A DNA stretch of 46,056 nt from a virus. Made by a program: the position numbers and the translations under genes. How positions within the stretch are numbered: position 1 is the stretch's first letter; every line of letters starts with the position of its first letter. The notes beneath the pieces are model-generated. The model saw nothing but the letters and a program-made list of their open reading frames with translations. It searched no databases and had not been told where the DNA came from. Positions 28,610 to 36,041 of this stretch are shown one piece after another. Location of the stretch: the IMG/VR virus record IMGVR_UViG_3300048838_000493, positions 1 to 46,056 of that record. One strand, written 5' to 3'.

Positions 28610-30975
28610 CATCCGACATTTTCAAAGAAGCTGAACGACACATAAGCCGTGTTCTAATCGAGAAATATTTTGCCGTCCACGGTGCCAAATGGCATAAAGA
28701 TGAATACTGGACTTTATCGCCGTTGCGTGCAGACGGAAATATAAAAAACGGAACATTCTCAATAAATGAAAATGGCTTATGGCATGACCTTGCTACAAAT
28801 GAATCGGGAAATTTTATTCAGTTAGTTTCTCATAAATTTAACATATCAAAACTTGAAGCTGCAAAAAAAATAATTGAAGATAGCGGCGGAATTGTGCAAA
28901 CAGAAAATCAAAAAGAGAAAAGCGGACATAAGAAAGATGAAAAGCCCGAAGCGATTATGCCCGTTCCGGCATCAGCAAAAGAATCATTAACACAAAAAGT
29001 TCAATCAAAATTTTATACTGAAACATGGGGAAGGGCTACTGAAATATATTTATATAAAAACATAGATAACGAAACATTATTCTGTACCTGCCGGTTTGAA
29101 AAAGAAGAAAATGATAAAACAACAAAAACAGTATTACCTTTTTATTTCACGGCGAGCGGCTGGTACAACGGACGGCCAAAATTAAAAAAATTCCCTCTTT
29201 ATCACGAACAACAATTAAAAGAAAATAGATTACCCGTAATAATAGTTGAGGGCGAACGGTGTGCAAATGTAAAAATTGAAGGTTATATTCTTGTTTCATG
29301 GCTTGGCGGTTCTAACGCTGTTCAAGCGTCAAACTGGGAAATATTAAAAGACTACAAAAAAATAATTATATGGCCTGACAATGATGAATCAGGACTAAAG
29401 GCAAGTTATGAAATAAAAAAGTTATTGCCACAATCTGAAATATTAAAAATTGAACATGATTTAAAAGGCTGGGATGTATATGACGCGTACACGGAAAATC
29501 TTGACCTCATAAAATTTATTTCAGAATGTCCACGCATTGCAGAACGTGAAACACCGGCGAACCCGTACGACGCTTTTTGTCAGGCAATATTAGATTGTTA
29601 TGGTGACGGAAATCTTGTACAATTCGACGGGCTATATTATATCTATGACCCACAAAAACATTACTGGGAAGAGCGTTTACAAATAAACATTGAATCAGAC
29701 ATACAAAAATGGATAGTTGATAATCATCTTGAATATTTAGAAAACACTGAAACTGCAATACATACATTTATCGGAAATACAACAAGTTTTCTGCGCAGAT
29801 ACAACACTGCATACTATGAGAGAAACCCGTTTAAAGATTCTGCGTTATCTCCTTATATACATTTAAGAAATGGTTCAATTCACATCAAATACAACGGCTT
29901 TGAATTTATAAGCCGGCAAGAAAAACCTGAATCATTTTTCCGCGAGCTGTATCCAACTCACTGTATGGATTTTGATTTTGATTTGAAATATTATCACAAT
30001 GATAATTTGGAAGAAGTTGCTCCGGCGTTTCATCATTACATGAAAAGTTTGGTGCCTGAAAACATGGATCATGAAAAACAAAGCACAATAGATTTCTTCT
30101 GTCAGATACTTGCTTATTGCATAAATCCGATAAAAAAACGCCCGCACTTTTTCGCAATGTACGGGAAACAGGACACGGGAAAATCATTTTTCCCTGAACT
30201 ATTAGAACACATAATCGGTGAACAGTTTTTCGTTAAAAGAAAAATGGCGGACATGGAAAATCGTTTCGCTGCTTCTGACCTATGGGGTAGTAAAATATTT
30301 GTTGATGACGATGTAAAAGCAAATTTAAAATTGCCTGATGATTTTATAAAATTCTATTCAGGTGAAAAATCAATAACAATAGAAAAGAAAAACAAAGACG
30401 CAATAAAAGGCGTAAAAATCAGTGTAGCGATGTTTTTCATAAGCAATCATTCTTTCAGCGTTTCCGGCGGTGTAGAAGGTATCGAACGCCGTATGATATA
30501 TATTCCTTTTTATAAAGAAATTGAAAATCCTGATGTATTTCTAAAAGAGAAAATAATCGGCTTATTACAGAAAGGTGAAGAGTCCGGCGTACATGAGGGA
30601 AAAACTTTTGACGAACGCCCGGCTTTAATCGGTATGGCATTACGCGGAATAGACATGTTAATCAGCAACAATCACCATTTTAAAATGCCTTCATGGGTAA
30701 GCAAAGAGCGCGATAAATGGCTTGTTGAATCTGACAGCGTGACTCAGTTCTTGCATGATAAAATATATGATAATATACAAATTATAACACCGAAAGAAAT
30801 GTACGAAAAATATAAAGAATGGTGTGATGAGGAAAGCAAAAAACCTTACGGCAAGAATAATTTTTATGAGAAAGTACGCATGCAAAAACGAGTTGAAACC
30901 GGACGAAGTGTTACCGGCGATATATTTAAAATTAAAATAACAGTGAAAGATGAACAGGAAGTTATACCGTTTTAG
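28606..30975 (+). CDS. primase-helicase (Toprim/SF3)
   Basis: A 789-residue replication protein. The N-terminus holds a CHC2/primase-like region (HGAKWHKDEYWTLSPLRADG). A Toprim block follows, with PVIIVEGERCANV (E near 215) and KKIIIWPDNDESGLKASYE (D-x-D near 260). The C-terminal helicase has Walker A in YGKQDTGKSFF (about 519-529), Walker B IFVDDDVKA (about 565), and VAMFFISNHSFSV with the arginine-finger-type GGVEGIERRMI. This is the DUF5906/VapE-type SF3 helicase. It probably primes and unwinds DNA at the phage origin and relies on the host polymerase. It is the largest early gene and lies after several small regulators. Confidence 0.88.
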   Translation: MTSDIFKEAERHISRVLIEKYFAVHGAKWHKDEYWTLSPLRADGNIKNGTFSINENGLWHDLATNESGNFIQLVSHKFNISKLEAAKKIIEDSGGIVQTENQKEKSGHKKDEKPEAIMPVPASAKESLTQKVQSKFYTETWGRATEIYLYKNIDNETLFCTCRFEKEENDKTTKTVLPFYFTASGWYNGRPKLKKFPLYHEQQLKENRLPVIIVEGERCANVKIEGYILVSWLGGSNAVQASNWEILKDYKKIIIWPDNDESGLKASYEIKKLLPQSEILKIEHDLKGWDVYDAYTENLDLIKFISECPRIAERETPANPYDAFCQAILDCYGDGNLVQFDGLYYIYDPQKHYWEERLQINIESDIQKWIVDNHLEYLENTETAIHTFIGNTTSFLRRYNTAYYERNPFKDSALSPYIHLRNGSIHIKYNGFEFISRQEKPESFFRELYPTHCMDFDFDLKYYHNDNLEEVAPAFHHYMKSLVPENMDHEKQSTIDFFCQILAYCINPIKKRPHFFAMYGKQDTGKSFFPELLEHIIGEQFFVKRKMADMENRFAASDLWGSKIFVDDDVKANLKLPDDFIKFYSGEKSITIEKKNKDAIKGVKISVAMFFISNHSFSVSGGVEGIERRMIYIPFYKEIENPDVFLKEKIIGLLQKGEESGVHEGKTFDERPALIGMALRGIDMLISNNHHFKMPSWVSKERDKWLVESDSVTQFLHDKIYDNIQIITPKEMYEKYKEWCDEESKKPYGKNNFYEKVRMQKRVETGRSVTGDIFKIKITVKDEQEVIPF

Positions 30976-30995
30976 AAAACAAAGGAGTGCACAAC

Positions 30996-31166
30996 ATGAA
31001 AACCCTATCCCTATCCTTTTTATTATGGTCTGCAACCGGATTAACATTTTTAATCCTCGACCCGCCGACATTATTTCTGCATTATTTAATTTTATTTATT
31101 TTTTTGTTCTTGACAATTTTAATTTGCTATATACTAATTGACATATTATGGATTTTATGGAGTTGA
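30996..31166 (+). CDS. 56-residue membrane protein
   Basis: Starts MKTLSLSFLLWSATG and has two hydrophobic helices (FLLWSATGLTFLILD and LHYLILFIFLFLTILICYIL, split here) ending ILWS. AAGGAG lies before the ATG. It follows the primase-helicase by 20 bases and overlaps nothing. It could be a host-takeover or antiholin-like protein. No family was recognised. Confidence 0.6.
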   Translation: MKTLSLSFLLWSATGLTFLILDPPTLFLHYLILFIFLFLTILICYILIDILWILWS

Positions 31167-31170
31167 CATT

Positions 31171-31548
31171 ATGAGAGAAATTAAATTTAGAGGATATGAT
31201 GAAGAAAATAAATGCTGGAGATATGGGCATTTATTTGAAACGGTTGAAGGCATAAGAAGATGTTACAATATTGTTGAGGGTAGAGAAGTTAAATATTATG
31301 TATCGCCCGAATCCATAGGACAATACACTGGCCTTCACGATAAAAACGGAAAAGAGATTTATGAGGGTGATATACTGCGTGAGCAATACGGATACGACGA
31401 AACTCCGTATAATTATCATGTTGTAAAAATAGGTAAATCTGAAGATGTAAGATATTGCGTATCTGCCGGTAGGAATGTTTTTGTTGATGTAATAGAAAGT
31501 CTTGAAATTTGTGGCAACATCCACGAAAATCCGGAGCTAATAAAATGA
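31171..31548 (+). CDS. YopX family protein
   Basis: A 125-residue protein. MREIKFRGYDEENKCWRYGH and GQYTGLHDKNGKEIYEGDIL are the hallmark blocks of the YopX family. A small beta domain is found in many phages and prophages; its function is unknown, though a role in host interaction or DNA-associated processes has been suggested. The ATG at 31171 has GGAG 8 bases upstream and is chosen over an earlier GTA-rich region. It overlaps the MazG-like gene by 4 bases. Confidence 0.9.
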   Translation: MREIKFRGYDEENKCWRYGHLFETVEGIRRCYNIVEGREVKYYVSPESIGQYTGLHDKNGKEIYEGDILREQYGYDETPYNYHVVKIGKSEDVRYCVSAGRNVFVDVIESLEICGNIHENPELIK

Positions 31549-31808
31549 CCGATTGCAGTATAACATTAAGAGCAATATTTAATCATTTCGGCGAAGAGAA
31601 ACAACTTGAAAAACTGCAAGAAGAACAGGTTGAATTATTAGAGGCGTTTGAATCTGAATGCACAGAACATATACAAGAGGAACTTGCTGATAATTATAAT
31701 ATCATAATGCAATTTATACAGGAATACGGATACAAAAAAATAATGAAAATAGCAATTGAAAAACAGGGTAGGACTATAAAGAGAATCGAGGAGGGGTTTT
31801 ATGAGTGA
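31545..31808 (+). CDS. MazG-like nucleotide pyrophosphohydrolase
   Basis: An 87-residue helical protein. EEKQLEKLQEEQVELLEAFE holds the first acidic helix (E-E-x-x-E) and IQEELADNYNIIMQF the second (ELAD) of the MazG fold, which binds magnesium and cleaves NTPs to NMP and pyrophosphate. Length is short but typical of phage MazG-like dimers. It may sanitise the nucleotide pool or lower ppGpp. The start at 31545 overlaps the YopX stop by 4 bases. Confidence 0.75.
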   Translation: MTDCSITLRAIFNHFGEEKQLEKLQEEQVELLEAFESECTEHIQEELADNYNIIMQFIQEYGYKKIMKIAIEKQGRTIKRIEEGFYE

Positions 31809-32124
31809 AGTGAGAGAAAGATATTATGAATGTTTAGAGGGGTGGGGTTTTGTTAATCCGGAGGCAAAAGATTACATCACCGAACTCGAACAGCAAATAA
31901 CCGAGTTGAAAGAATCCCAAAAGCAAAAACAGATAATAAAGTTATGTGAAAGACTTGATAAAGCTGAACAGCAGAATGAACAGATGATTGAAGCTTTAAG
32001 AATGATAAAACATAAACTTGAAACTGACCCCGCGATTACTGACACAATATGGATTGATGACACCCCGAAATGCTCCGAAACAGCGGTTGACAGAATAAAT
32101 TACTTACTGGGTATAAAAGAATGA
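31801..32124 (+). CDS. coiled-coil hypothetical protein
   Basis: A 107-residue protein with MSEVRERYYECLEGWGFVNP and a coiled coil (ELEQQITELKESQKQKQIIK). A C-terminal compact part follows (DTIWIDDTPKCSETAVDRIN). It overlaps its neighbours by 8 and 4 bases. No domain was recognised. Confidence 0.65.
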   Translation: MSEVRERYYECLEGWGFVNPEAKDYITELEQQITELKESQKQKQIIKLCERLDKAEQQNEQMIEALRMIKHKLETDPAITDTIWIDDTPKCSETAVDRINYLLGIKE

Positions 32125-32291
32125 TATGCTACAGAGATAAAACATTTTGCCCACATTATCTAATCTGTAAAAACGGCAACACTTGCAACAGGGCATTAAC
32201 TCCTGAAATTATACATCAGGCGGAAAAATCAGGTTTACCGATTGCAAGATATACCGATTTTCCGGAATGCTTTATAAGGTGGTTTGAATGA
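32121..32291 (+). CDS. cysteine-rich microprotein (56 residues)
   Basis: MICYRDKTFCPHYLICKNGN shows Cys-His spacing (C3, C10, H12, C16, C22) that could bind zinc. PEIIHQAEKSGLPIARYTDF and PECFIRWFE follow. Start and stop both overlap neighbouring genes as ATGA. No function known; likely a DNA- or protein-binding adaptor. Confidence 0.6.
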   Translation: MICYRDKTFCPHYLICKNGNTCNRALTPEIIHQAEKSGLPIARYTDFPECFIRWFE

Positions 32292-33247
32292 TAAGCGAAA
32301 AGCGATTAAAAGAAATATCAGAATACTCCGCAAAATACGGCAGAGACGCAACTTGTAATTATTATAAAATAAGCCGCTCTTCTCTTTCGGCATATTTAAG
32401 AAAAAGCAAACAAGAAGAGGGAATGCCTATTGATTGCGATAATGATATTTTATTTAAAAAGCTATCAGAAAAATTTTCCCCCGGTGAATTAAAGTCATTA
32501 TTAAATGATAAATTTACACCACAACACGGAGAAACAAATTATGACTTTTCGGGTGATGTAATTAAAATCGGCGTGCTGTCAGACCTTCATATCGGGAGCA
32601 ATCACACAAACGAAGAGCGCATAGCGGCGGCTTTTGAATTATGCAAATCGGAAGGTGTGTCTCTAATTCTCATGCCCGGAGATATAACAGAAGGAATGTC
32701 TGGACGTGATGGTCACGTGTACGAATTAACACATATCGGTTATCACGCACAAAGGCAAGCAGCAATAAATATATTACAGCCATACAGCAAAATTTTTGAC
32801 ATTAAAATGATAAGCGGTAATCATGATTTATGGTATGCCTCAAAAGCAAACATGGGAGCACTGATTGTAAAAGATATATGTGAATCAATCGGCGCTGAAT
32901 ATTTAGGCGAGCATGAAGCGATAGTGAATATAAACGGTGTAAAAATAATGTTATGGCATGGAGAAGATGGAGCTTCATACGCTTTATCTTATCGCTTACA
33001 AAAAATAATTGAATCATTCACGGGTGGAGAAAAGCCGAATATACTGCTTGCCGGACATGACCACAAATACGGCAATTTTTTTATCCGTAATGTTCACGCC
33101 GTCGGCGCGGGATGTATTCAAAAGCAAACACCGTGGATGAGAAGAAAAAGACTTGCCGCTTATGAAGGATTTAATATAATAGAAATAACAATAAAAGACG
33201 AAGAGGTCAAACGTTTTAAATCTGAATGGGTACCGTTTTATGTGTGA
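32288..33247 (+). CDS. metallophosphoesterase with N-terminal HTH
   Basis: A 319-residue calcineurin-like enzyme. Motifs are DLHIG (D99, H101), GDI (D132), GNHD (N178, H179, D180), WHGED near 220 and GHDHKYG near 257, giving a full two-metal site. The N-terminus (ISEYSAKYGRDATCNYYKIS, with SSLSAYLRKS) looks like a small helix-turn-helix for DNA contact. Such fusions may act as DNA nucleases, DNA end processing enzymes or phosphodiesterases for cyclic nucleotide signals in anti-phage defence. The last idea is a guess. It overlaps the previous gene by 4 bases. Confidence 0.85.
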   Translation: MISEKRLKEISEYSAKYGRDATCNYYKISRSSLSAYLRKSKQEEGMPIDCDNDILFKKLSEKFSPGELKSLLNDKFTPQHGETNYDFSGDVIKIGVLSDLHIGSNHTNEERIAAAFELCKSEGVSLILMPGDITEGMSGRDGHVYELTHIGYHAQRQAAINILQPYSKIFDIKMISGNHDLWYASKANMGALIVKDICESIGAEYLGEHEAIVNINGVKIMLWHGEDGASYALSYRLQKIIESFTGGEKPNILLAGHDHKYGNFFIRNVHAVGAGCIQKQTPWMRRKRLAAYEGFNIIEITIKDEEVKRFKSEWVPFYV

Positions 33248-33250
33248 TTT

Positions 33251-33418
33251 ATGCCGATAGTAACCAAACGCACCGATTTAAAATTAACATTTCTAAATAC
33301 GGAATACACACACATCTACATATATAAATGTGAATGTGGGGAAGAAATGACATATTATGATTATGAAAAGCCTGAACGATTGCAGAAGTGTTTTGAATGT
33401 CAGGAAAAAGCACGATAA
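33251..33418 (+). CDS. zinc-ribbon microprotein (55 residues)
   Basis: Starts MPIVTKRTDLKLTFLNTEYT and holds a C-x-C ... C-x2-C set (CECGEEMTY, KCFECQEK). The pattern fits a short zinc ribbon. It starts 3 bases after the phosphoesterase stop. A promoter region follows. No family was recognised. Confidence 0.6.
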   Translation: MPIVTKRTDLKLTFLNTEYTHIYIYKCECGEEMTYYDYEKPERLQKCFECQEKAR

Positions 33419-33455
33419 TTTTTTTAACTTTTTTTTAATTTTTTTCTTTTTTTTG

Positions 33456-33484
33456 TTGACAGGTTCCGATATAAATAGTAGATT
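33456..33484 (+). promoter_or_regulatory. early promoter with T-rich upstream tract
   Basis: TTGACA (33456-33461) and TAGATT (33479-33484) are 17 bases apart, preceded by long T-tracts. The following gene starts at 33515 after GGAG. Confidence 0.55.
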
Positions 33485-33514
33485 ATATTTATCAAAAAGA
33501 GAAGGAGAAAAGAG

Positions 33515-33712
33515 ATGAAAAAAATGATAGCAGCAGCAAGAGACAAACAAAGCAAAGAAATAATAACAATAGAATCAGAGTACGAATCAAAAGCGGCATT
33601 TAAAAAAGATTTAAACAATAACGGTTATGAGGTTATCGGAAGAATAAGCGTTGACGGAGAAAAAGAAACTACGAGGTCAAGACTTTATGATAGAGGAATT
33701 AGAACAAGATAA
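33515..33712 (+). CDS. small basic hypothetical protein
   Basis: A 65-residue protein, MKKMIAAARDKQSKEIITIE and then KAAFKKDLNNNGYEVIGRIS. This resembles a small beta-alpha-beta fold with a 'D...f..dL..NGY.V' segment seen in short phage DNA-associated proteins. A basic end (RSRLYDRGIRTR) follows. It begins 30 bases after its promoter. Confidence 0.6.
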   Translation: MKKMIAAARDKQSKEIITIESEYESKAAFKKDLNNNGYEVIGRISVDGEKETTRSRLYDRGIRTR

Positions 33713-33908
33713 ACTCATCAACATAATCAACACGGACAATCAGCCGGATATTTTATCCGAGCTGTATTGTAAAAACAAAAAAGGAGCATCACATGACAAG
33801 AATACTAACCCTAAAATACAGATGTATAAAATGCAACAAAACGGAATACAACACAGTAAAAAACGATTCACTAAATGCAAAATATCAGCTTGTTTCAAAA
33901 TGTTTTGA
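33687..33908 (+). CDS. possible hypothetical protein (overlapping frame)
   Basis: A 73-residue frame starting MIEELEQDKLINIINTDNQP, with GAGG ten bases before the ATG at 33687. Its last 116 bases overlap the next gene in another frame, and the C-terminal part (KKRFTKCKISACFKMF) looks like the shadow of that gene. The N-terminal 35 residues are more convincing. It may be short in reality or not expressed. Confidence 0.3.
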   Translation: MIEELEQDKLINIINTDNQPDILSELYCKNKKGASHDKNTNPKIQMYKMQQNGIQHSKKRFTKCKISACFKMF

Positions 33909-33996
33909 CAATAAAATTTGCTTAGATTGTTATTGCGCATCGGAAAAAGCGTTACATGGTACCGCTGAAAAAATAGAGGATGTTCTCTATGGCTGA
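33793..33996 (+). CDS. zinc-ribbon protein (67 residues)
   Basis: MTRILTLKYRCIKCNKTEYN and then SKCFDNKICLDCYCASEKAL give two CxxC sets, CIKC and CLDC, plus two further cysteines. The ATG follows AAAAAAGGAGC at good spacing. It likely acts as a nucleic-acid- or protein-binding adaptor. No family was recognised. Confidence 0.65.
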   Translation: MTRILTLKYRCIKCNKTEYNTVKNDSLNAKYQLVSKCFDNKICLDCYCASEKALHGTAEKIEDVLYG

Positions 33997-34054
33997 TGTG
34001 CTGACAATATACGTTTGTCGGTATCGTATAACCGGCATAAATTTAAGCCAATGA
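33989..34054 (+). CDS. possible 21-residue peptide
   Basis: A short frame from the ATG at 33989 reading MADVLTIYVCRYRITGINLS. It overlaps the zinc-ribbon gene by 8 bases and lacks a clear ribosome site of its own. It may be a leader peptide for the following hairpin region or simply chance. Confidence 0.25.
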   Translation: MADVLTIYVCRYRITGINLSQ

Positions 34055-34107
34055 CGGCAAGGTAGAATAAGATTAGATTTCAGAAAAGTTCACACATTTA
34101 ATTACCG

Positions 34108-34129
34108 TTCCCGGCGGTATATCCGGGAA
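34108..34129 (+). promoter_or_regulatory. hairpin/dyad TTCCCGG-N8-CCGGGAA
   Basis: A perfect 7-bp dyad with an 8-base spacer lies about 19 bases before the start of the 65-residue gene at 34148. No T-run follows. It could be a translational or transcriptional control hairpin, or an operator. Confidence 0.5.
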
Positions 34130-34147
34130 AAATTAAAGAGGTGATTT

Positions 34148-34345
34148 ATGACCGAAGATAACCGCATAACAACACACTGCAACTCGATTGAGCAGAAAGA
34201 AAAAATTCAATTTCTTATTCGAAACGTAAAACAGAAACACGGATTTAAAAAGACGGGTGATGCGTTGGAGTTTATAGCGGATAAATATGTCGAGGAGTGT
34301 ACAGGGAAACAGAATATTCCGGAAGGGGGTATAATTTTTAAATGA
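34148..34345 (+). CDS. small DNA-binding-like protein
   Basis: A 65-residue protein (MTEDNRITTHCNSIEQKEKI, then FLIRNVKQKHGFKKTGDALE). A basic helix with GFKKTGDALEFIADKYVEEC fits ribbon-helix-helix or nucleoid-type folds. GAGGTG lies before the ATG. The stop overlaps the next gene. Confidence 0.6.
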   Translation: MTEDNRITTHCNSIEQKEKIQFLIRNVKQKHGFKKTGDALEFIADKYVEECTGKQNIPEGGIIFK

Positions 34346-34476
34346 AATTCAAAACAGAAAAATATATCTGTAAATGTGGTCATGTTGTCACGGTAGAATT
34401 TGACGAGGATGACCCAAGAATTGAATGTAGCAAGTGTAAAAAAATAATGAAGAAAATTAAAAAGGAGGAAAACTAA
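34342..34476 (+). CDS. zinc-ribbon microprotein (44 residues)
   Basis: MKFKTEKYICKCGHVVTVEF and then IECSKCKKIMKK give C-x-C and C-x2-C, a compact zinc ribbon, with a lysine-rich end. The ATG overlaps the preceding stop; GGGGG upstream supports the start. Confidence 0.6.
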   Translation: MKFKTEKYICKCGHVVTVEFDEDDPRIECSKCKKIMKKIKKEEN

Positions 34477-34659
34477 ATGCCAAAAATAAGAGAAGTCCCG
34501 CTGATAAATGTCGACTCAAACGGCGATGAACTTGTGACAATCGGTTTTAAATGTCCGTTGGAATTATATGACAAACTAAACGAAGATTCAAAAACAAACG
34601 GCATGAGCAAAACAAAGAATCTGATAAAGATTTTAAAAAAATATTATGGAGTGAAATAA
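34477..34659 (+). CDS. ribbon-helix-helix-like regulator (60 residues)
   Basis: MPKIREVPLINVDSNGDELV, then TIGFKCPLELYDKLNEDSKT and GMSKTKNLIKILKKYYGVK. The strand 'ELVTIGFKCPLELYDKL' with two helices is the ribbon-helix-helix plan. GGAGG precedes the ATG at 34477. It may regulate the early operon. Confidence 0.6.
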   Translation: MPKIREVPLINVDSNGDELVTIGFKCPLELYDKLNEDSKTNGMSKTKNLIKILKKYYGVK

Positions 34660-34661
34660 GT

Positions 34662-34820
34662 ATGAACAGAAAATTTATGTTTTTTAAACGTGATGAAATT
34701 CAAAAAGCTAAAAAAGAAAAAAGAAATCCGGCATACTCTTTTAGTATAGAAACTGATTCATTGACATTATCAAAATTGATAAATAAATATGAGCTTGATT
34801 TTGAATACACACATAACTAA
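34662..34820 (+). CDS. small basic hypothetical protein (52 residues)
   Basis: MNRKFMFFKRDEIQKAKKEK begins a basic helix, followed by NPAYSFSIETDSLTLSKLIN. Only 2 bases separate it from the upstream regulator gene, and a GGAG site lies before it. No family was recognised. Confidence 0.55.
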   Translation: MNRKFMFFKRDEIQKAKKEKRNPAYSFSIETDSLTLSKLINKYELDFEYTHN

Positions 34821-34837
34821 ACAAGGAGTGAAATGAA

Positions 34838-35101
34838 ATGACAAAAAAAACACATGACCTTGCCGTAAAAGTCGGCGAATATGAAAAAGACGGACAGACA
34901 AAAAACCGTTATCAGAATATCGGAATGATACTTGAAAAAGATGACGGCGGAAGATTTATGCTTTTAAACAGAAGTTTCAATCCGGCGGGTGTACCGTTCA
35001 AAGAAGGCTCTGAAACCATTATGGTTTCTATGTTTTCGGTGAAATCCGGCGAACAGAATGAAGACAAAACACCACCGGCAGACGGTGATATTCCATTTTA
35101 A
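34838..35101 (+). CDS. single-stranded DNA-binding-like protein
   Basis: An 87-residue protein with MTKKTHDLAVKVGEYEKDGQ, then YQNIGMILEKDDGGRFMLLN, SFNPAGVPFKEGSETIMVSM and an acidic tail ending DGDIPF. The DDDIPF-like tail is the hallmark of SSB tails that recruit replication partners. The core beta block with 'Y.NIG..L' is found in small phage ssDNA-binding proteins, probably OB- or Whirly-type. The ATG at 34838 has AAGGAG. It lies before VRR-NUC and recombination genes, which fits. Confidence 0.7.
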   Translation: MTKKTHDLAVKVGEYEKDGQTKNRYQNIGMILEKDDGGRFMLLNRSFNPAGVPFKEGSETIMVSMFSVKSGEQNEDKTPPADGDIPF

Positions 35102-35113
35102 ATAGGAGGCAAT

Positions 35114-35368
35114 ATGCTCGACGTAGGAAAACACAAATACTGCTGTAAATCATGCGGAAAAAAAATAACACTTGATATATTTCCGCAACCGTATATGACT
35201 GTAACTCAAAATGAATTTGCTGAAAAATTGTATACAGAAAAGCTGTGTAAAAGGTGTTACATGAATAAAAAGAGACACGAAGAACTTGAAAACACAGGTT
35301 TAGAATTTGCGGTTGATAGAAGTAATTTTTTAAAAGGATGGGACGCGAGGCGTAAGTACGCTGAATGA
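35114..35368 (+). CDS. zinc-ribbon protein (84 residues)
   Basis: MLDVGKHKYCCKSCGKKITL gives C-C-x2-C; KLCKRCYMNKKR provides CxxC. It thus has two CxxC sets separated by 44 residues, then a C-terminal helix (FLKGWDARRKYAE). The stop overlaps the VRR-NUC start by 4 bases. It may guide the nuclease; the link is only positional. Confidence 0.65.
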   Translation: MLDVGKHKYCCKSCGKKITLDIFPQPYMTVTQNEFAEKLYTEKLCKRCYMNKKRHEELENTGLEFAVDRSNFLKGWDARRKYAE

Positions 35369-35703
35369 AAGAATCAATAATCCAGCAACAAATATGCGAT
35401 TATCTTTCAGCGGTTGGAGTGTTTTATTTTTCAATACCGAATGAACATTATAATATATCACACGGGCAACGGGTAACACTTCATAAGATGGGTATGTTAT
35501 CCGGTATCCCCGATATATGTATATTAGCAAATGGAACTTGTTATTTTTTAGAAGTAAAAAACGAAACAGGAAAACCGAGCAAACAGCAATTGATAATTCA
35601 TAAGGCACTTATCGACAAAGGTTACAAGGTTGCTATTGTTCGGAGCGTGGAGGATGTCAGACATTTTTTAATCAAGGAAAATATTATAAAGGGGGTGTTT
35701 TGA
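35365..35703 (+). CDS. VRR-NUC domain nuclease
   Basis: A 112-residue nuclease of the VRR-NUC family. KESIIQQQICDYLSAVGVFY contains the first helix with E. GIPDICILANGTCYFLEVKNE gives the PD...E-x-K core (catalytic D, E, K near 52-69), and KPSKQQLIIHKALIDKGYKV the conserved end. These nucleases cut branched or ssDNA structures in phage replication or host genome degradation. It is followed one base later by a small gene and soon by an SF2 helicase, so a helicase-nuclease pair is probable. Confidence 0.88.
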   Translation: MKESIIQQQICDYLSAVGVFYFSIPNEHYNISHGQRVTLHKMGMLSGIPDICILANGTCYFLEVKNETGKPSKQQLIIHKALIDKGYKVAIVRSVEDVRHFLIKENIIKGVF

Positions 35704-35928
35704 ATGACAGTAAAAAATAATGGTGGGCCAGCGTTTCCGATCACTGTAACAGATAATAGCGGACAGATTGCACCAACATTTACCGGCATGTCTCTCCGTG
35801 ATTATTTTGCTATTCACGCAAGCGAAAAGGATATTGAAGCTGTAAGATTTGGTTTTTCAGATATGTCAAGAAGTGAAGCAAGATATATTTATGCAGATGA
35901 AATGCTAAAAGCAAGGGAGGAAAAATGA
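35704..35928 (+). CDS. conserved phage protein ('GGPAFP...GMSLRDYFA')
   Basis: A 74-residue protein with NGGPAFPITVTDNSGQIAPT, GMSLRDYFAIHASEKDIEAV and an end rich in RYIYADEMLKAR. The GGPAFP and GMSLRDYFA blocks are widespread in phage early regions, where the protein has no known function. It overlaps the next gene by 4 bases. Confidence 0.75.
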   Translation: MTVKNNGGPAFPITVTDNSGQIAPTFTGMSLRDYFAIHASEKDIEAVRFGFSDMSRSEARYIYADEMLKAREEK

Positions 35929-36041
35929 CCTGTCAAAACTGCAAAAACTGGAACGCAAAACTTTTAACATGCAAATTAAATCCTGATGTGAAGAGAGATA
36001 AAAACGGAACATGCCCCGAAAATACCAGCAAGAAGCAATAA
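35925..36041 (+). CDS. zinc-finger microprotein (38 residues)
   Basis: MTCQNCKNWNAKLLTCKLNP gives C-x2-C and a further Cys; NGTCPENTS adds a fourth. It is a short four-cysteine module. Its stop lies 31 bases inside the helicase gene. GGAGG precedes the ATG. Perhaps a small adaptor of the helicase. Confidence 0.55.
   Translation: MTCQNCKNWNAKLLTCKLNPDVKRDKNGTCPENTSKKQ

Noticed and set aside
31110-31169. Three TTGACA elements (31110, 31138, 31164)
   Set aside because: They lie in or at the end of a membrane-protein gene, with no -10 at proper distance; hydrophobic Leu/Thr codons explain them.
33651-33686. Longer start for the frame ending at 33908
   Set aside because: The upstream start is TTG within the preceding gene without ribosome site; only the ATG at 33687 was kept, with low confidence.
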